DNA from: a bacterium 1xD8-48
GTDB taxonomy: Bacteria > Bacillota > Clostridia > Lachnospirales > Lachnospiraceae
Direction of reading: 5' to 3'
Assembly: GCA_009917455.1 (NCBI GenBank)
Contig: QZDS01000011.1
Coordinates: 1-64,000 of the forward strand
DNA: 64,000 bases
This document shows positions 23,817 to 32,289 of this stretch, in pieces. Within the stretch, counting starts at the first letter, position 1, and each line of letters opens with the position of its first letter. The translations under genes and the position numbers were made by a program. The notes beneath the pieces were generated by a model. It searched no databases. It was not told where the DNA came from and was given only the letters and a program-made list of their open reading frames with translations.

Positions 23817-24695
23817 ATGGAACTGCGAACCATGAGATATTTTCTTGCCGCAGCACGAGAAGAAAACATGACCCGTGCGGCGCAGCTGCTTCACGTTACC
23901 CAGCCCACTCTCTCCAGGCAGTTAAAAGCACTTGAAGACGAGCTTGGGAAAAAACTGTTCACGCGTCATAGTTTCAGCATACAACTAACTGAGGAAGGTG
24001 TTTTGCTCCGAAAGCGGGCAGAAGACCTGATAAAAATGGCCGACAAAATTACAACAGAATTTCTTGCTTTGGATGATGTTCTGGGCGGGGATGTTTACTT
24101 CGGTTTGGCGGAATCTTACCAGATCAGATGCCTCGCCGCCACAATCAGAAGATTCAAAGCCTCTTACCCTGGTCTGCATTATCATATTACCAGCGGCGAC
24201 ACGGAACAGGTTACAGAAAAACTGGATAAAGGTATCATTGACTTTGCCGTACTGGCGCAGGAACCCAATACTGCAAAATATCATTATTTAACCTTTCCCC
24301 ATGCGGATCTATGGGGTGTTGTCATGCCAGAGAACTGTCCATTGGCAGAAAAAGACTCCATCTGTGTGGATGACTTATTCGGACTCCCTCTTTTTTGTTC
24401 CGAACAGGGATGGAGGAATGATATTTCCAAATGGTGTGGCAATAACATGGATAAATTACACCTTGAAGGGTCGTTTCGTCTATCATATAACGGATCGCTT
24501 TTTGTGAAAGAAAGGCTGGGTTATCTTTTAACTTTTGAGCATTTGATTGATACAAGCCCCGATAGCGGGCTTGCTTTCCGCCCTCTTACTCCTGAACTTG
24601 AAACAAAAATGTATCTAATATGGAAAAAATATCAGGTTTTTACTCCTATTGCTGAACGATTGCTGGAAATGTTGAAAGCCGAGCTTTCAGAGTAG
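23817..24695 (+). CDS. LysR-family transcriptional regulator
   Basis: Regulator of 292 aa. The N-terminal helix-turn-helix (residues 1-60) shows MTRAAQLLHVTQPTLSRQLK and LGKKLFTRHS. The effector-binding domain spans about 90-290. CAGGAGGTCAAA precedes the ATG. It is divergent from the small protein/hydrolase/alcohol dehydrogenase group, the usual layout for its targets. Confidence 0.94.
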   Translation: MELRTMRYFLAAAREENMTRAAQLLHVTQPTLSRQLKALEDELGKKLFTRHSFSIQLTEEGVLLRKRAEDLIKMADKITTEFLALDDVLGGDVYFGLAESYQIRCLAATIRRFKASYPGLHYHITSGDTEQVTEKLDKGIIDFAVLAQEPNTAKYHYLTFPHADLWGVVMPENCPLAEKDSICVDDLFGLPLFCSEQGWRNDISKWCGNNMDKLHLEGSFRLSYNGSLFVKERLGYLLTFEHLIDTSPDSGLAFRPLTPELETKMYLIWKKYQVFTPIAERLLEMLKAELSE

Positions 24696-24800
24696 AGGTC
24701 AAAGCATGCTGTAAGAAATTTACTGATAAAATTAAGGGATTTTCTTAAAAAAAGTCAGCAACACATAATTCTATTAAAAAATGTTTAAAATTCCTTTGCC

Positions 24801-25667
24801 TTATTCCGTCTGATCATCATCTGTTCCGTCGTTCTCTCTGCTCTGCACTGACTGCTCCCGGCTTGCGGTAACTGACATATTTTTTCGGATAAGAGCAGGT
24901 TTTAGATTCTCGTCCATATACTCTCTGCGAATCTGGGATAATGCTTTGCCTGTTTCTCTGTGGATAGCAAATTTGTATGTTTCTACAGACTTCCAGCCTG
25001 TTACTCTTCTTAACCAGTCCTGCATGGACATTTCTTCCTCATTGACGGAAACATGACCATTGGGAAGAAGAACAGCCTCCTCGTTCAAGCCTTTTGCAAC
25101 CAGAATATCTCCGGCTGCAACAACTCCCCACCCGAGCATATCTTTTATCTTTGGAAGGACAGTTCTCTCAATGGTGCCGGAAGGCTTTTTCATTTCCTTA
25201 ACCCAATTATTAGGTTGTTCGATAATTTCAAACTTTGGCGCCGGTTCGGAGTTCCCGATTCTAAACACCTTAATCTCACAGAGGATAAATCCTACACCTT
25301 CATCCGTATGACTGTTAAGCCACTCAATTGCAGCACGGTGTTCTGGTCTTGCTTTTCTTACAAGCCAAATAACCAAATCGGCAGATTTCCCGGATGCATA
25401 GGTAATTAACTTACCCAAATGGTCATGGTCAGTCTCTTCAAGCTGATTCTCAATAATAATCTTCTTGCCCGTGTCTGCATCCGTAGCAAATATATCCGCA
25501 TTGAAACCACCAACAGATGATTCTGTTTCTTCTATTGATATATCAATACCTACTTCGTCACTAAGAACAGATATATTTTTTGCCAGCCATGGTGTAAAAT
25601 CATGTGCCTCATGCGGCCATACCTCTCTTAAATCTTTTATTTCCTGTAATTTACCAAGGTTAATCAT
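24801..25667 (-). CDS. PD-(D/E)XK-like nuclease fold protein
   Basis: Protein of 288 aa standing alone. Residues about 45-110 look like a PD-(D/E)XK core: GFNADIFATD, then KIIIENQLEETDHDHLGKL, where E-N-Q stands in for E-x-K, as in DUF4268-type proteins. The region at about 215-260 (LLPNGHVSVNEEEMSMQDWL, RRVTGWKSVETYKF) resembles a RAMA-like domain associated with restriction and adenine methylation. The C-terminal tail is acidic and disordered. Possibly a modification-dependent nuclease or regulator; function is inferred. Confidence 0.65.
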   Translation of the reverse strand: MINLGKLQEIKDLREVWPHEAHDFTPWLAKNISVLSDEVGIDISIEETESSVGGFNADIFATDADTGKKIIIENQLEETDHDHLGKLITYASGKSADLVIWLVRKARPEHRAAIEWLNSHTDEGVGFILCEIKVFRIGNSEPAPKFEIIEQPNNWVKEMKKPSGTIERTVLPKIKDMLGWGVVAAGDILVAKGLNEEAVLLPNGHVSVNEEEMSMQDWLRRVTGWKSVETYKFAIHRETGKALSQIRREYMDENLKPALIRKNMSVTASREQSVQSRENDGTDDDQTE

Positions 25668-25778
25668 CCTTTTCCTCCTCTAACCCTCCTGATTTACACA
25701 TATGGATTACGGCCGCTTTGATTTTTTGCTATTTACCTTGCAGGGATACTGTTATATAAGAAAAGTAATTTTTATGGA

Positions 25779-26966
25779 TTATTCCGGTAACAGACAGTCA
25801 TCCTGCTCATACTCTCTTATGGTCATCTCATAGATTGCCGATGTTCCGTATCCACTTACATTTTCTTCTGCGTTCTGAAACCTCAGGACTTCCACATTAA
25901 TCTGATTTGGCAGAAAGGTAATATGAAGCGTTCCCGCACCGCCCTGGCCATCGTCTGTAAACTCATAAAACAGCTCGCCATTTTGAATTGTACCTGCAAT
26001 ATCCTCCACCGACGTAATCTGCCCCGTCGTTTCCTGTTCTGTAAAGAGAGTTCCGTAAAATTCATTGCCATTGCTGATACTGCATGTCAGCCTGTTTCCG
26101 CTATCCGGCACAGGATTCTCATATGCTGCAACATAGCCGGGTCCTACCGTCCAATTTCCCGAATAGCTTTCGTAATTTGTAAGCGGTTCATTTCCATTTA
26201 TCAGTTGAAGCAGCCGTTTAATATCCTTCACCAGCACATTGCTTTCCCACGGAAGATGGTCGTTAATCTTATTGCTGAGTTCCCCGTTATAGGTAAAATA
26301 GTCGCCGCAGTCTTCATATATCCGTACTGCCACATGTGGCACTGCCCCCTGCGGTCCGATGCCCGTCATATACTCCGGCCCTATGACTACGTCCTCTTTT
26401 CCATCCTCATTTATATCCGTAAACAGGACAAACTTCACATCCCAATAATAACCATAACCACTGGTATGATTCTCGCTGATATACGGAAACTGATACAGAA
26501 TTTCTTCATCTTTTAGCAAATAGAAGGTAACGTCTTCCAGCAAGTCTCTCTTCGAGGAATCGGGTTCGTAAGACAGAAATCTCACTTCTCCCCAGTCATT
26601 TAATTTAACCTGAAAAGACTGCTCCTCTATAATTCTGCCTGTATCCAACTCATTCTGTCCCCGGTCATCGGACTCTTCTTCTGATAACCGCTCCGTCTCT
26701 TTCATTTGGGCCGTTCGTTCTGGCAGCCCCGATTCCTCTGATTTTTCCGCTTTCTCCAGTTGTCCTGATTCTTCTGATTGTTCCGGCAATGTCTCGTCTG
26801 CTGTGCTTTCCTCTTTTATATTCTGCTGTAATTGTGAAGCGGCATCAGAATCTGCCTGTTTTGGTATTCCCTGCCCTTTACATCCCACAAGCAGCAGGAG
26901 CGCCGCCGCAACTCCCAATATGGCTGCGCCTCCCGCTTTTTTCCTGTCCTTTATTTTCATTTTCAC
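25779..26966 (-). CDS. Secreted lipoprotein with Ca-binding-like loop
   Basis: 395 aa. A charged N terminus and hydrophobic segment end in LLLVGC, so Cys29 is the probable lipidation site. A Glu/Ser/Lys-rich linker of about 80 residues with repeated E-E-S-G-x-L/P follows. The globular part has VLFTDINEDGKEDVVIG, a D-x-N-x-D-G-x-x-D calcium-binding-type loop as in VCBS/FG-GAP proteins. Surface protein of unknown role; no clear partner nearby. Confidence 0.8.
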   Translation of the reverse strand: MKMKIKDRKKAGGAAILGVAAALLLLVGCKGQGIPKQADSDAASQLQQNIKEESTADETLPEQSEESGQLEKAEKSEESGLPERTAQMKETERLSEEESDDRGQNELDTGRIIEEQSFQVKLNDWGEVRFLSYEPDSSKRDLLEDVTFYLLKDEEILYQFPYISENHTSGYGYYWDVKFVLFTDINEDGKEDVVIGPEYMTGIGPQGAVPHVAVRIYEDCGDYFTYNGELSNKINDHLPWESNVLVKDIKRLLQLINGNEPLTNYESYSGNWTVGPGYVAAYENPVPDSGNRLTCSISNGNEFYGTLFTEQETTGQITSVEDIAGTIQNGELFYEFTDDGQGGAGTLHITFLPNQINVEVLRFQNAEENVSGYGTSAIYEMTIREYEQDDCLLPE

Positions 26967-27165
26967 GGATTTCCTCCATCTGCAAATTCGCTCATATCGG
27001 TGAAATCATCCGAAGAGTTAATAAATCCCCGCCTTAAATAATCATTTCCGCCGTCAGCCGGGCAACAGCCGCAGCTGCAAGTCTTTTCATACGGTATCAG
27101 TCCTTATCTGGTTAGTATAATGTCTTTTCACATGAATGTCCATTGATATATTGAATAACCTGTCT

Positions 27166-27206
27166 GTGACTTTGTCACTGAATAGAAAGTTTTTTTCCTG
27201 TATACT
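27166..27206 (+). promoter_or_regulatory. Crp/Fnr-type site and promoter of the ferredoxin operon
   Basis: GTGAC-TTT-GTCAC at 27166-27178 is a perfect palindrome of the Crp/Fnr type. A -10 TATACT lies at 27201-27206. The probable transcription start near 27213 puts the palindrome centre at about -41, the normal place for a class II activator. No good -35 is present, as expected for activated promoters. The Crp/Fnr gene at 27990 is the obvious candidate regulator. Confidence 0.55.
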
Positions 27207-27233
27207 GGAAGAAAAATACAAAGGAGTTTTATC

Positions 27234-27428
27234 ATGGCTAAAAGAAAGGCGGTTGTAAGTACAAAGGAATGCGTTGCCTGCGGATGCTGCATGAAGGTCT
27301 GTCCCAGAAGCGCAATCACCGTTCCAAAAGGCGTCTTCGCCGAAATAAACAGGGACTTGTGCGTGGGGTGCGGCCTGTGTGCCAGGGAATGCCCTGCAAG
27401 CGTTATCACACTGGAGGTGGCTGAATAA
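27234..27428 (+). CDS. 2x[4Fe-4S] ferredoxin
   Basis: 64-aa protein with two full cluster motifs, CVACGCCMKVCP and CVGCGLCARECP. AAAGGAG lies eight bases before the ATG. Its stop overlaps the start of the next gene by one base, so the two are translationally coupled. It probably passes electrons to or from the NapH-like membrane protein. Confidence 0.93.
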   Translation: MAKRKAVVSTKECVACGCCMKVCPRSAITVPKGVFAEINRDLCVGCGLCARECPASVITLEVAE

Positions 27429-28000
27429 TGAAAACAAAAAAGAAATGGTATGATTACCTTTGGATTGCTTCGCTTTCCTATCTCATCCTTGGTTTTTTCA
27501 ATATCCTTTTTGCGTGGCTTGGGCTTTTGTGCTTTTTTATCCCGCTTCTTATCGCAATCATAAAGGGCAATAAGGCCTATTGCAACAGATACTGCGGCAG
27601 AGGGCAGCTCTTTTCTCTGGTGGGCGGCCGTTTCGGGCTCTCCCGGAAAAAGGATGTTCCGAAATGGATGAAATCAAAATACTTCCGTTACGGGTTTTTG
27701 ATTTTCTTTTTTGCTATGTTTTTCCTGATGCTGTGGAACACCTGGCTGGTATTTGCCGGAACCAGGGATTTACGTACGGCGGTGACTCTGCTGTGGACTT
27801 TCAGGCTTCCATGGCACTGGGCCTACCACGGCACGCTTTTTTCCGACGGCGTCGCACAGTTCGCCTTCGGTTTTTACAGTGTGATGCTCACCTCCACCGT
27901 GCTTGGATTTCTCACTATGATTTTATTCAAGCCCCGTTCCTGGTGCGTGTACTGCCCCATGGGAACTATGACCCAGCTCATATGCCGGATTAAAGTGTAA
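27428..28000 (+). CDS. NapH/NosR-like membrane iron-sulfur protein
   Basis: 190-aa membrane protein with about five segments (e.g. SYLILGFFNILFAWLGLLCF). Cysteine motifs typical of the NapH/NosR C-terminal half are present: AYCNRYCGRG after the second segment and SWCVYCPMGTMTQLIC at the end. It lacks the ferredoxin domain of NapH, which is supplied by the preceding gene. Likely a membrane electron-transfer module. Convergent with, and overlapping by 11 bp, the Crp/Fnr gene. Confidence 0.82.
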   Translation: MKTKKKWYDYLWIASLSYLILGFFNILFAWLGLLCFFIPLLIAIIKGNKAYCNRYCGRGQLFSLVGGRFGLSRKKDVPKWMKSKYFRYGFLIFFFAMFFLMLWNTWLVFAGTRDLRTAVTLLWTFRLPWHWAYHGTLFSDGVAQFAFGFYSVMLTSTVLGFLTMILFKPRSWCVYCPMGTMTQLICRIKV

Positions 28001-28652
28001 GCTGGCGGAGCCGTTTCTTATCGAGGATGGTAACGCCGCCTCTTGAAACCTCCACAATCCCCTCTCCGGCAAAATATTTCAGCATTCTGGATACCACCTC
28101 ACGGGCGGAACCCATATACCGGGCAATCTGCCCGTGGGTCAGCGTGATGGTATCTAAGCCCGTTCTTGCCGACTCGTCGGAGAGAAAAATAGCAAGGCGC
28201 CTGTCCATGCTCATGAACAGTATTTGCTGCATCACCCACATCACATCGGAAAAACGGCTCACCGCCGTTTCGAGGGCAAATATTCTGACGGCCGGATTAC
28301 GCTCCGAAACCGCCGCAAAGGCCGGTCCGCTGATTACAAAGCATTCTGTCTCCTCCTCCGCATCTATAAACACGTCAAATGTAATGGCGTTAAGCACACA
28401 GGAGGCGGAGAGCATACACATGTCGCCCCTGTGCAGGCGGTAAAGGGTGATATCCTTTCCCTCGTCCGACATCATATATAGCCGCAGACTCCCCGAACGC
28501 ACGAAAATCACCCCGGAGCATTCGCTGCCGTCGTGGATATTTTCCCCCGGCGGACAGGTGAGCGCGCAGGAATTCTGACAGATATATTCCCGCTCCACAT
28601 CCGGTATCTTCTCCCAAAAGGGAAATATTTCTTTATAAACAGTTTCAAACAT
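27990..28652 (-). CDS. Crp/Fnr-family transcriptional regulator
   Basis: 220 aa. Cyclic-nucleotide-binding-type beta barrel at about residues 20-130 (IHDGSECSGVIFVRSGSLRL) and C-terminal winged helix with GQIARYMGSAREVVSRMLKY. Cysteines at the N terminus (ICQNSCALTCPPG) could bind an iron-sulfur cluster, as in Fnr-like sensors. It shares an operon with the third MBL gene (18-bp gap) and faces the ferredoxin operon, whose promoter carries a matching palindrome. Confidence 0.92.
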   Translation of the reverse strand: MFETVYKEIFPFWEKIPDVEREYICQNSCALTCPPGENIHDGSECSGVIFVRSGSLRLYMMSDEGKDITLYRLHRGDMCMLSASCVLNAITFDVFIDAEEETECFVISGPAFAAVSERNPAVRIFALETAVSRFSDVMWVMQQILFMSMDRRLAIFLSDESARTGLDTITLTHGQIARYMGSAREVVSRMLKYFAGEGIVEVSRGGVTILDKKRLRQLTL

Positions 28653-28670
28653 AATTCCCTCTCTGTAAAT

Positions 28671-29549
28671 TCACAGACAGCGCCACAACAGCATACTGTC
28701 CTCAAATACGGCGGTCAGCTTCCCGCCGTCCTTCAGCCATGAGAGATAAGAACGCACCGTGCTGCCCACCAGCACATACTGTTCAAAATTCATGGAAAGA
28801 CCGTAGTCCCTGAACACTTCCTGCAAAATTTTTTCAAAGCACACCGGTTCCCTGCAGATGGACAAAATCCTTTCCGCCACCTCATATACTTTATTTCTGT
28901 TATAACGGACAAGCTCCCCGACCTCGGCTGAAGCCGCCGCATGGGACGAAACAAACATTACCGCTTCCATTTTTTCCACCTTATCCAGCGTTTCCAGATA
29001 AGCGCCCACATCATAAATAAAGGAGACGGCGTATTTTTCCAGCGTTTCCCTGCTGCTGATGCAGTCTGCAAGAAATACCACGCCGTCCGGCGTGCGGAAG
29101 CCCGTCATATCAAAGAAATGCCCCGGCAGCGGAATCACCTCTATTTCCTTCGGGAAGCCGCCCTCGGAAAAATCCAGGACCTCGCTTTCCTGCGCCATCA
29201 GGAACTTGTGGCGAAGGTCCTTGCATGGAAAGCCGCCGTAGAGGAAGGAAGTCTCCAGCACCGGATATTTTGTAAAGGCCGCCTCAATGCCGCCGCAGTA
29301 AATCCGGCATCCGGTCTGTCCCTGAAGGTACTTGTTGCCGCCGATGTGGTCCGCATTGGAATGGGTGTTCAGTATGGCCGCAAGATGCCAGCCGTTTTTA
29401 TCCAGAAGCTGCCGGACCTTCCGCCCCGCGTCCTTATCGCTTCCGCTGTCAATCAGATAAACATGATTCCCCTCTGAAACATAAATTCCTATTTTTGCCG
29501 GACAGTTGATATAATAGCATCTCTCACTGACCTGTACCAGTTCATACAT
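28671..29549 (-). CDS. MBL-fold metallohydrolase, copy 3
   Basis: 292 aa, same length and closely related to the protein at 6096-6974. Metal motif H63-S-N65-A-D67-H68 again has Asn for the second His. GHFFDM, LADCISS and SSHAAAS are the other expected ligand regions; the last lacks the Pro-Ala of copy 1. GAGGAGAGG precedes the ATG. This copy is tied to a Crp/Fnr regulator, whereas copy 1 is tied to an Xre-cupin regulator. Confidence 0.88.
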   Translation of the reverse strand: MYELVQVSERCYYINCPAKIGIYVSEGNHVYLIDSGSDKDAGRKVRQLLDKNGWHLAAILNTHSNADHIGGNKYLQGQTGCRIYCGGIEAAFTKYPVLETSFLYGGFPCKDLRHKFLMAQESEVLDFSEGGFPKEIEVIPLPGHFFDMTGFRTPDGVVFLADCISSRETLEKYAVSFIYDVGAYLETLDKVEKMEAVMFVSSHAAASAEVGELVRYNRNKVYEVAERILSICREPVCFEKILQEVFRDYGLSMNFEQYVLVGSTVRSYLSWLKDGGKLTAVFEDSMLLWRCL

Positions 29550-29565
29550 TTTCTGTGTCCTCTCC

Positions 29566-29742
29566 TCAGTTATCTGTTTTTTCCGTAAACAGCAGCTCCA
29601 GGATTTCCCTGTGAGTCACCATTGCGGCGTTACCCTTTCGTGCGGCCTCCTCTGTGCAGCCTGCTGAAATTCTCCGGATTCTGCTTTTCATTGCTTCCCA
29701 TGCCCATAAAGTCAAAGCTCCCGCAACAAGCTGACGGGACAT
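29566..29742 (-). CDS. Possible 58-aa small protein upstream of MBL copy 3
   Basis: An open frame from ATG at 29742 begins MSRQLVAGALTLWAWEAMKS and ends ELLFTEKTDN, stopping 16 bases before the MBL start. TATAAT lies about 20-25 bases before the ATG on the same strand. There is no strong ribosome site. If made, it would be the first gene of the MBL/Crp operon. It could also be leader sequence that happens to be open. Confidence 0.35.
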   Translation of the reverse strand: MSRQLVAGALTLWAWEAMKSRIRRISAGCTEEAARKGNAAMVTHREILELLFTEKTDN

Positions 29743-29745
29743 CAA

Positions 29746-29778
29746 ACTTGCAACGCAGTTTTATTATACTCTGCAAGT
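29746..29778 (-). promoter_or_regulatory. Promoter with inverted repeat before MBL/Crp operon
   Basis: ACTTGCA (29746-29752) and TGCAAGT (29772-29778) flank a leftward TATAAT. A weak TTTACG lies 17 bp upstream of the -10. The inverted repeat is a candidate operator. Confidence 0.45.
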
Positions 29779-29831
29779 ACAGTTTCGTAAATCACGATTT
29801 ACTAAGTTCTATCTTACTAATCTTTATCTTA

Positions 29832-30026
29832 CTAAAATGCAGCCTCCTTTGGAAGATAAGCCGTAACCGGGTAAAAATTGGAAACGGAGTCGGCGAACAG
29901 ATGGGTCCGTATCTGGAGATTCCTGATAAATACCTGTAATTCCAAAAGCCTCTCCACCGCCAGATGTCCCTTATCCGTAAATTTAATCGCCTCGTCGCCC
30001 TCCCTTTCGCATACGGTTTCTCCCAC
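29832..30026 (-). pseudogene. Unrecognised coding remnant
   Basis: A 64-codon frame from a GTG: product includes FTDKGHLAVERLLELQVFIR and ends VTAYLPKEAAF. The first part looks like the end of a helical regulator or enzyme, but no family was recognised. No good ribosome site. It could be a broken gene; the rest of 29780-30212 shows no gene. Confidence 0.3.
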
Positions 30027-30073
30027 TAAATTATCTCCAAAACTCTACGGAATCAAGTACTGTCTTTTTCTGG

Positions 30074-30099
30074 CGATAGTATGATTTTTGATACTATAC
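30074..30099. promoter_or_regulatory. Inverted repeat upstream of Fic gene
   Basis: ATAGTAT (30076-30082) and ATACTAT (30091-30097) form a perfect repeat with an eight-base spacer, 115 bp before the Fic start. Possible operator. Confidence 0.3.
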
Positions 30100-30212
30100 G
30101 GAGTAATTGACTTTTCTTACCTGTCAGAATATACTGATGGAAAGCCGGCCTTTGCGCAAAGCAAGAGGCAGGCGGCATACCCGCCGGGAAAACCATGAAG
30201 TGAGGCAGCAAT

Positions 30213-31259
30213 ATGAAGAAAGACCCGTTTAAGGAATATTTGAGAGAATCTGAGCCTGACAAAGCCAGTAAAAGTTACGCGTGGAGTACGGCAATCGGGC
30301 TTCAGGCCGTAGACGGACTCAAACCATCGAAATATTTGATTGATACCGCCATTCAGAATATCGAGGGAAACATTACAATAAAAGAAGCACAGAACCTCAT
30401 TGATAATTATTATGAAAAAAGGCCGGCACATTTATCTGACGAGAAGCGGACGGAAGAAGCGGATAAGGTATCTTCTCGTATTGCAGAGATACTTTCGGAA
30501 ACAGCGTTTTCTTTTTCGCCAAATGAGTATATCTCTATTCATCGAAGGCTCTTTCAGGGTATTTACAATTATGCCGGAAAGATAAGAGATTATAATATTA
30601 CAAAAAAAGAATGGGTGCTTGATGGAGCCACTGTTCTGTACGGCAGCGCTTCAGAATTGAAAGCAACGCTTGAATATGATTTTTCACAGGAAAAAGCCTT
30701 TAGCTATAAAGGTCTTTCAATGGATGAGATTATGAGGGCACTTGGATTTTCTGCTACAAATGATATTTTTGCAGAAAATGCGTGGTATTTCAGAAACGCT
30801 CTTGTCCGCGCTAATTATACCAACCTGCAAAAAGATGTTCACGAAACAACGGAGTATCTTGAATTGTTCCTTAAAAATCTTCTTTTAAATGAGAAAAATG
30901 AGCTTCACAACCGAAATCTACACATAAGCGGACTTTTGAATGAAGGAAAAGAGGAGATTGTAGATTCGAAAGTGGATATTAGAAGTAAAAAAGTGAACAT
31001 TCAAGACAGTAAAGTGGACATTGAAAGTGTGCTTTCTGAAAAAGGCAGCGCCTTCTCGGTAAAAACGACTGTCCATATCCACAGACTTTTTGAAAAGTTC
31101 GGCTTTGATGAAGTATTTGGCAGAAGCGCGGTTATGGAACTTTTGAAACTGAAAAGTTCAGGTGCATCTAAGCTCCTCTCAAACCTGATACAGGCGGATA
31201 TTATTGAAGCGGTATCCGGCTACGGAAAAGGAAAGTATAAATTCAAAAGGAGCGTTTAA
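30213..31259 (+). CDS. Fic-family protein lacking the catalytic motif
   Basis: 348-aa Fic-type protein. The N-terminal part (KYLIDTAIQNIEGNITIKEA) looks like the VbhA-type inhibitory region. The Fic core is recognisable before (LFQGIYNYAGKIRDYN) and after (WYFRNALVRANYTN), but the H-P-F-x-x-G-N-G/T-R active loop and its flanks are absent: LSMDEI runs straight into MRALGFSATNDIF at about residue 173, in frame. About 35 residues appear deleted. The C terminus has a three-fold S/K-K-V-D/N-I repeat (residues 251-270) and a winged helix. AMP-transfer activity is not expected. Confidence 0.82.
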   Translation: MKKDPFKEYLRESEPDKASKSYAWSTAIGLQAVDGLKPSKYLIDTAIQNIEGNITIKEAQNLIDNYYEKRPAHLSDEKRTEEADKVSSRIAEILSETAFSFSPNEYISIHRRLFQGIYNYAGKIRDYNITKKEWVLDGATVLYGSASELKATLEYDFSQEKAFSYKGLSMDEIMRALGFSATNDIFAENAWYFRNALVRANYTNLQKDVHETTEYLELFLKNLLLNEKNELHNRNLHISGLLNEGKEEIVDSKVDIRSKKVNIQDSKVDIESVLSEKGSAFSVKTTVHIHRLFEKFGFDEVFGRSAVMELLKLKSSGASKLLSNLIQADIIEAVSGYGKGKYKFKRSV

Positions 31260-31446
31260 AGGATATGCTCTGACATTTAATGAGATATTCCCTCGCCATG
31301 AGCGCGCGTATTTCACGGTATTTTTCCGTTTCGCTCCCCTCCCTCCAGTTTCCCTGTCTGATTTCCTCATCGGATTCCATGGCAATATCCGTAATTCTTG
31401 CAAAGCCGCCGATGGTTTTCATCCCGGGAAAATACTCATGTATCAT
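31243..31446 (-). pseudogene. Unrecognised coding fragment
   Basis: A 67-codon frame reading ITDIAMESDEEIRQGNWREG and EKYREIRALMAREYLIKC. The composition looks like real protein, and it lies in the leftward direction behind YbaK. There is no convincing start. Family not recognised; perhaps the end of a deleted gene. Confidence 0.3.
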
Positions 31447-31525
31447 TTCCGATGGCGTGGAGCAATGCTTACCTGTGTCCGGATTATGAAAATCCCTATA
31501 AATGAAATTTTTGTTAATGCTTCCG

Positions 31526-32008
31526 CTACCCTGACGTGATATCCGCCAAGTCGAATTTCAAAATCTTTTTCAGCTCATCCAGAGACGTTTCCACCTGCCA
31601 GCCTATTTTGCCGCCGCTGAAAAGAATCGTGTCAAAGCCTTCCGCCGATGTGTCAATCACCGTTTTAAACTGCTTTTTCATTCCGACTGGCGAACAACCG
31701 CCGTGAATGTAGCCCGTCAGTCCCAGCAAATCCTTTGACTTTATCATGCCGATATTCTTTTCCCCCACAACCCTCGCCGCTTTCTTTAAATCCAGCTCCT
31801 TGTCGCAGGGAAGCACAAAAACATAATTGATGCCCGAGCCCCCCGCCGTTACCAGTGTCTTGAACACCTGCGCAGGGTTCTGATGCAGAACCTCCGCAAC
31901 CTCCCTGCCGCTGACAACGCCGGTGTCCACATAGCAATGACTGACATAGCCCACCTTTTTCTGTTCCAGAAGTCTCATAACATTTGTTTTTTCTATATTC
32001 TTTTTCAA
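31526..32008 (-). CDS. ybaK: YbaK-type Cys-tRNA(Pro) deacylase
   Basis: 160-aa single-domain editing protein that removes wrongly attached Cys from tRNA-Pro in its known homologues. Typical segments: NPAQVFKTLVTAG, FVLPCDKELDLKKAA, and GCSPVGMKKQFKTVIDTSA. The TTG start at 32008 is supported by AGGATGA upstream; an ATG eleven codons in is the alternative. Single transcription unit. Confidence 0.92.
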   Translation of the reverse strand: MKKNIEKTNVMRLLEQKKVGYVSHCYVDTGVVSGREVAEVLHQNPAQVFKTLVTAGGSGINYVFVLPCDKELDLKKAARVVGEKNIGMIKSKDLLGLTGYIHGGCSPVGMKKQFKTVIDTSAEGFDTILFSGGKIGWQVETSLDELKKILKFDLADITSG

Positions 32009-32243
32009 ATTTTCATCCTGCCTTTTTTAATTATCTGTAAAATGCAAACGCGTAAAGCAGCGCCAGAATCGAAACTCCGTCCTTCGTCTCATTATTTTTC
32101 AGCATCCGAAAAACCGCATCTCCTGAAACCTGCTTTTTCAGCCCGTTTTCCATTTTTCTCCCCGTATAAGACGCAATTATATCATAAATATATCTGTTTT
32201 TCAACAACAAGATATATTTACTCTCAAACCTGTTCATATACCA

Positions 32244-32289
32244 TTGACAAAGCGCCTCCTGTGGCGTATGTTATAAATGAACATGTTCA
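32244..32289 (+). promoter_or_regulatory. TetR-gene promoter with palindromic operator
   Basis: TTGACA (32244-32249), 17 bp, TATGTT (32267-32272), then a perfect palindrome TGAACATGTTCA (32278-32289) at the expected transcription start. This is a strong candidate for self-repression by the TetR protein. 32009-32243 contains a leftward 68-codon frame (32031-32237) that is not convincing. Confidence 0.65.

Noticed and set aside
32031-32237. 68-codon leftward open frame
   Set aside because: No ribosome site and no recognisable features; it overlaps the promoter side of the TetR gene. It may be an old remnant, but support is too weak.
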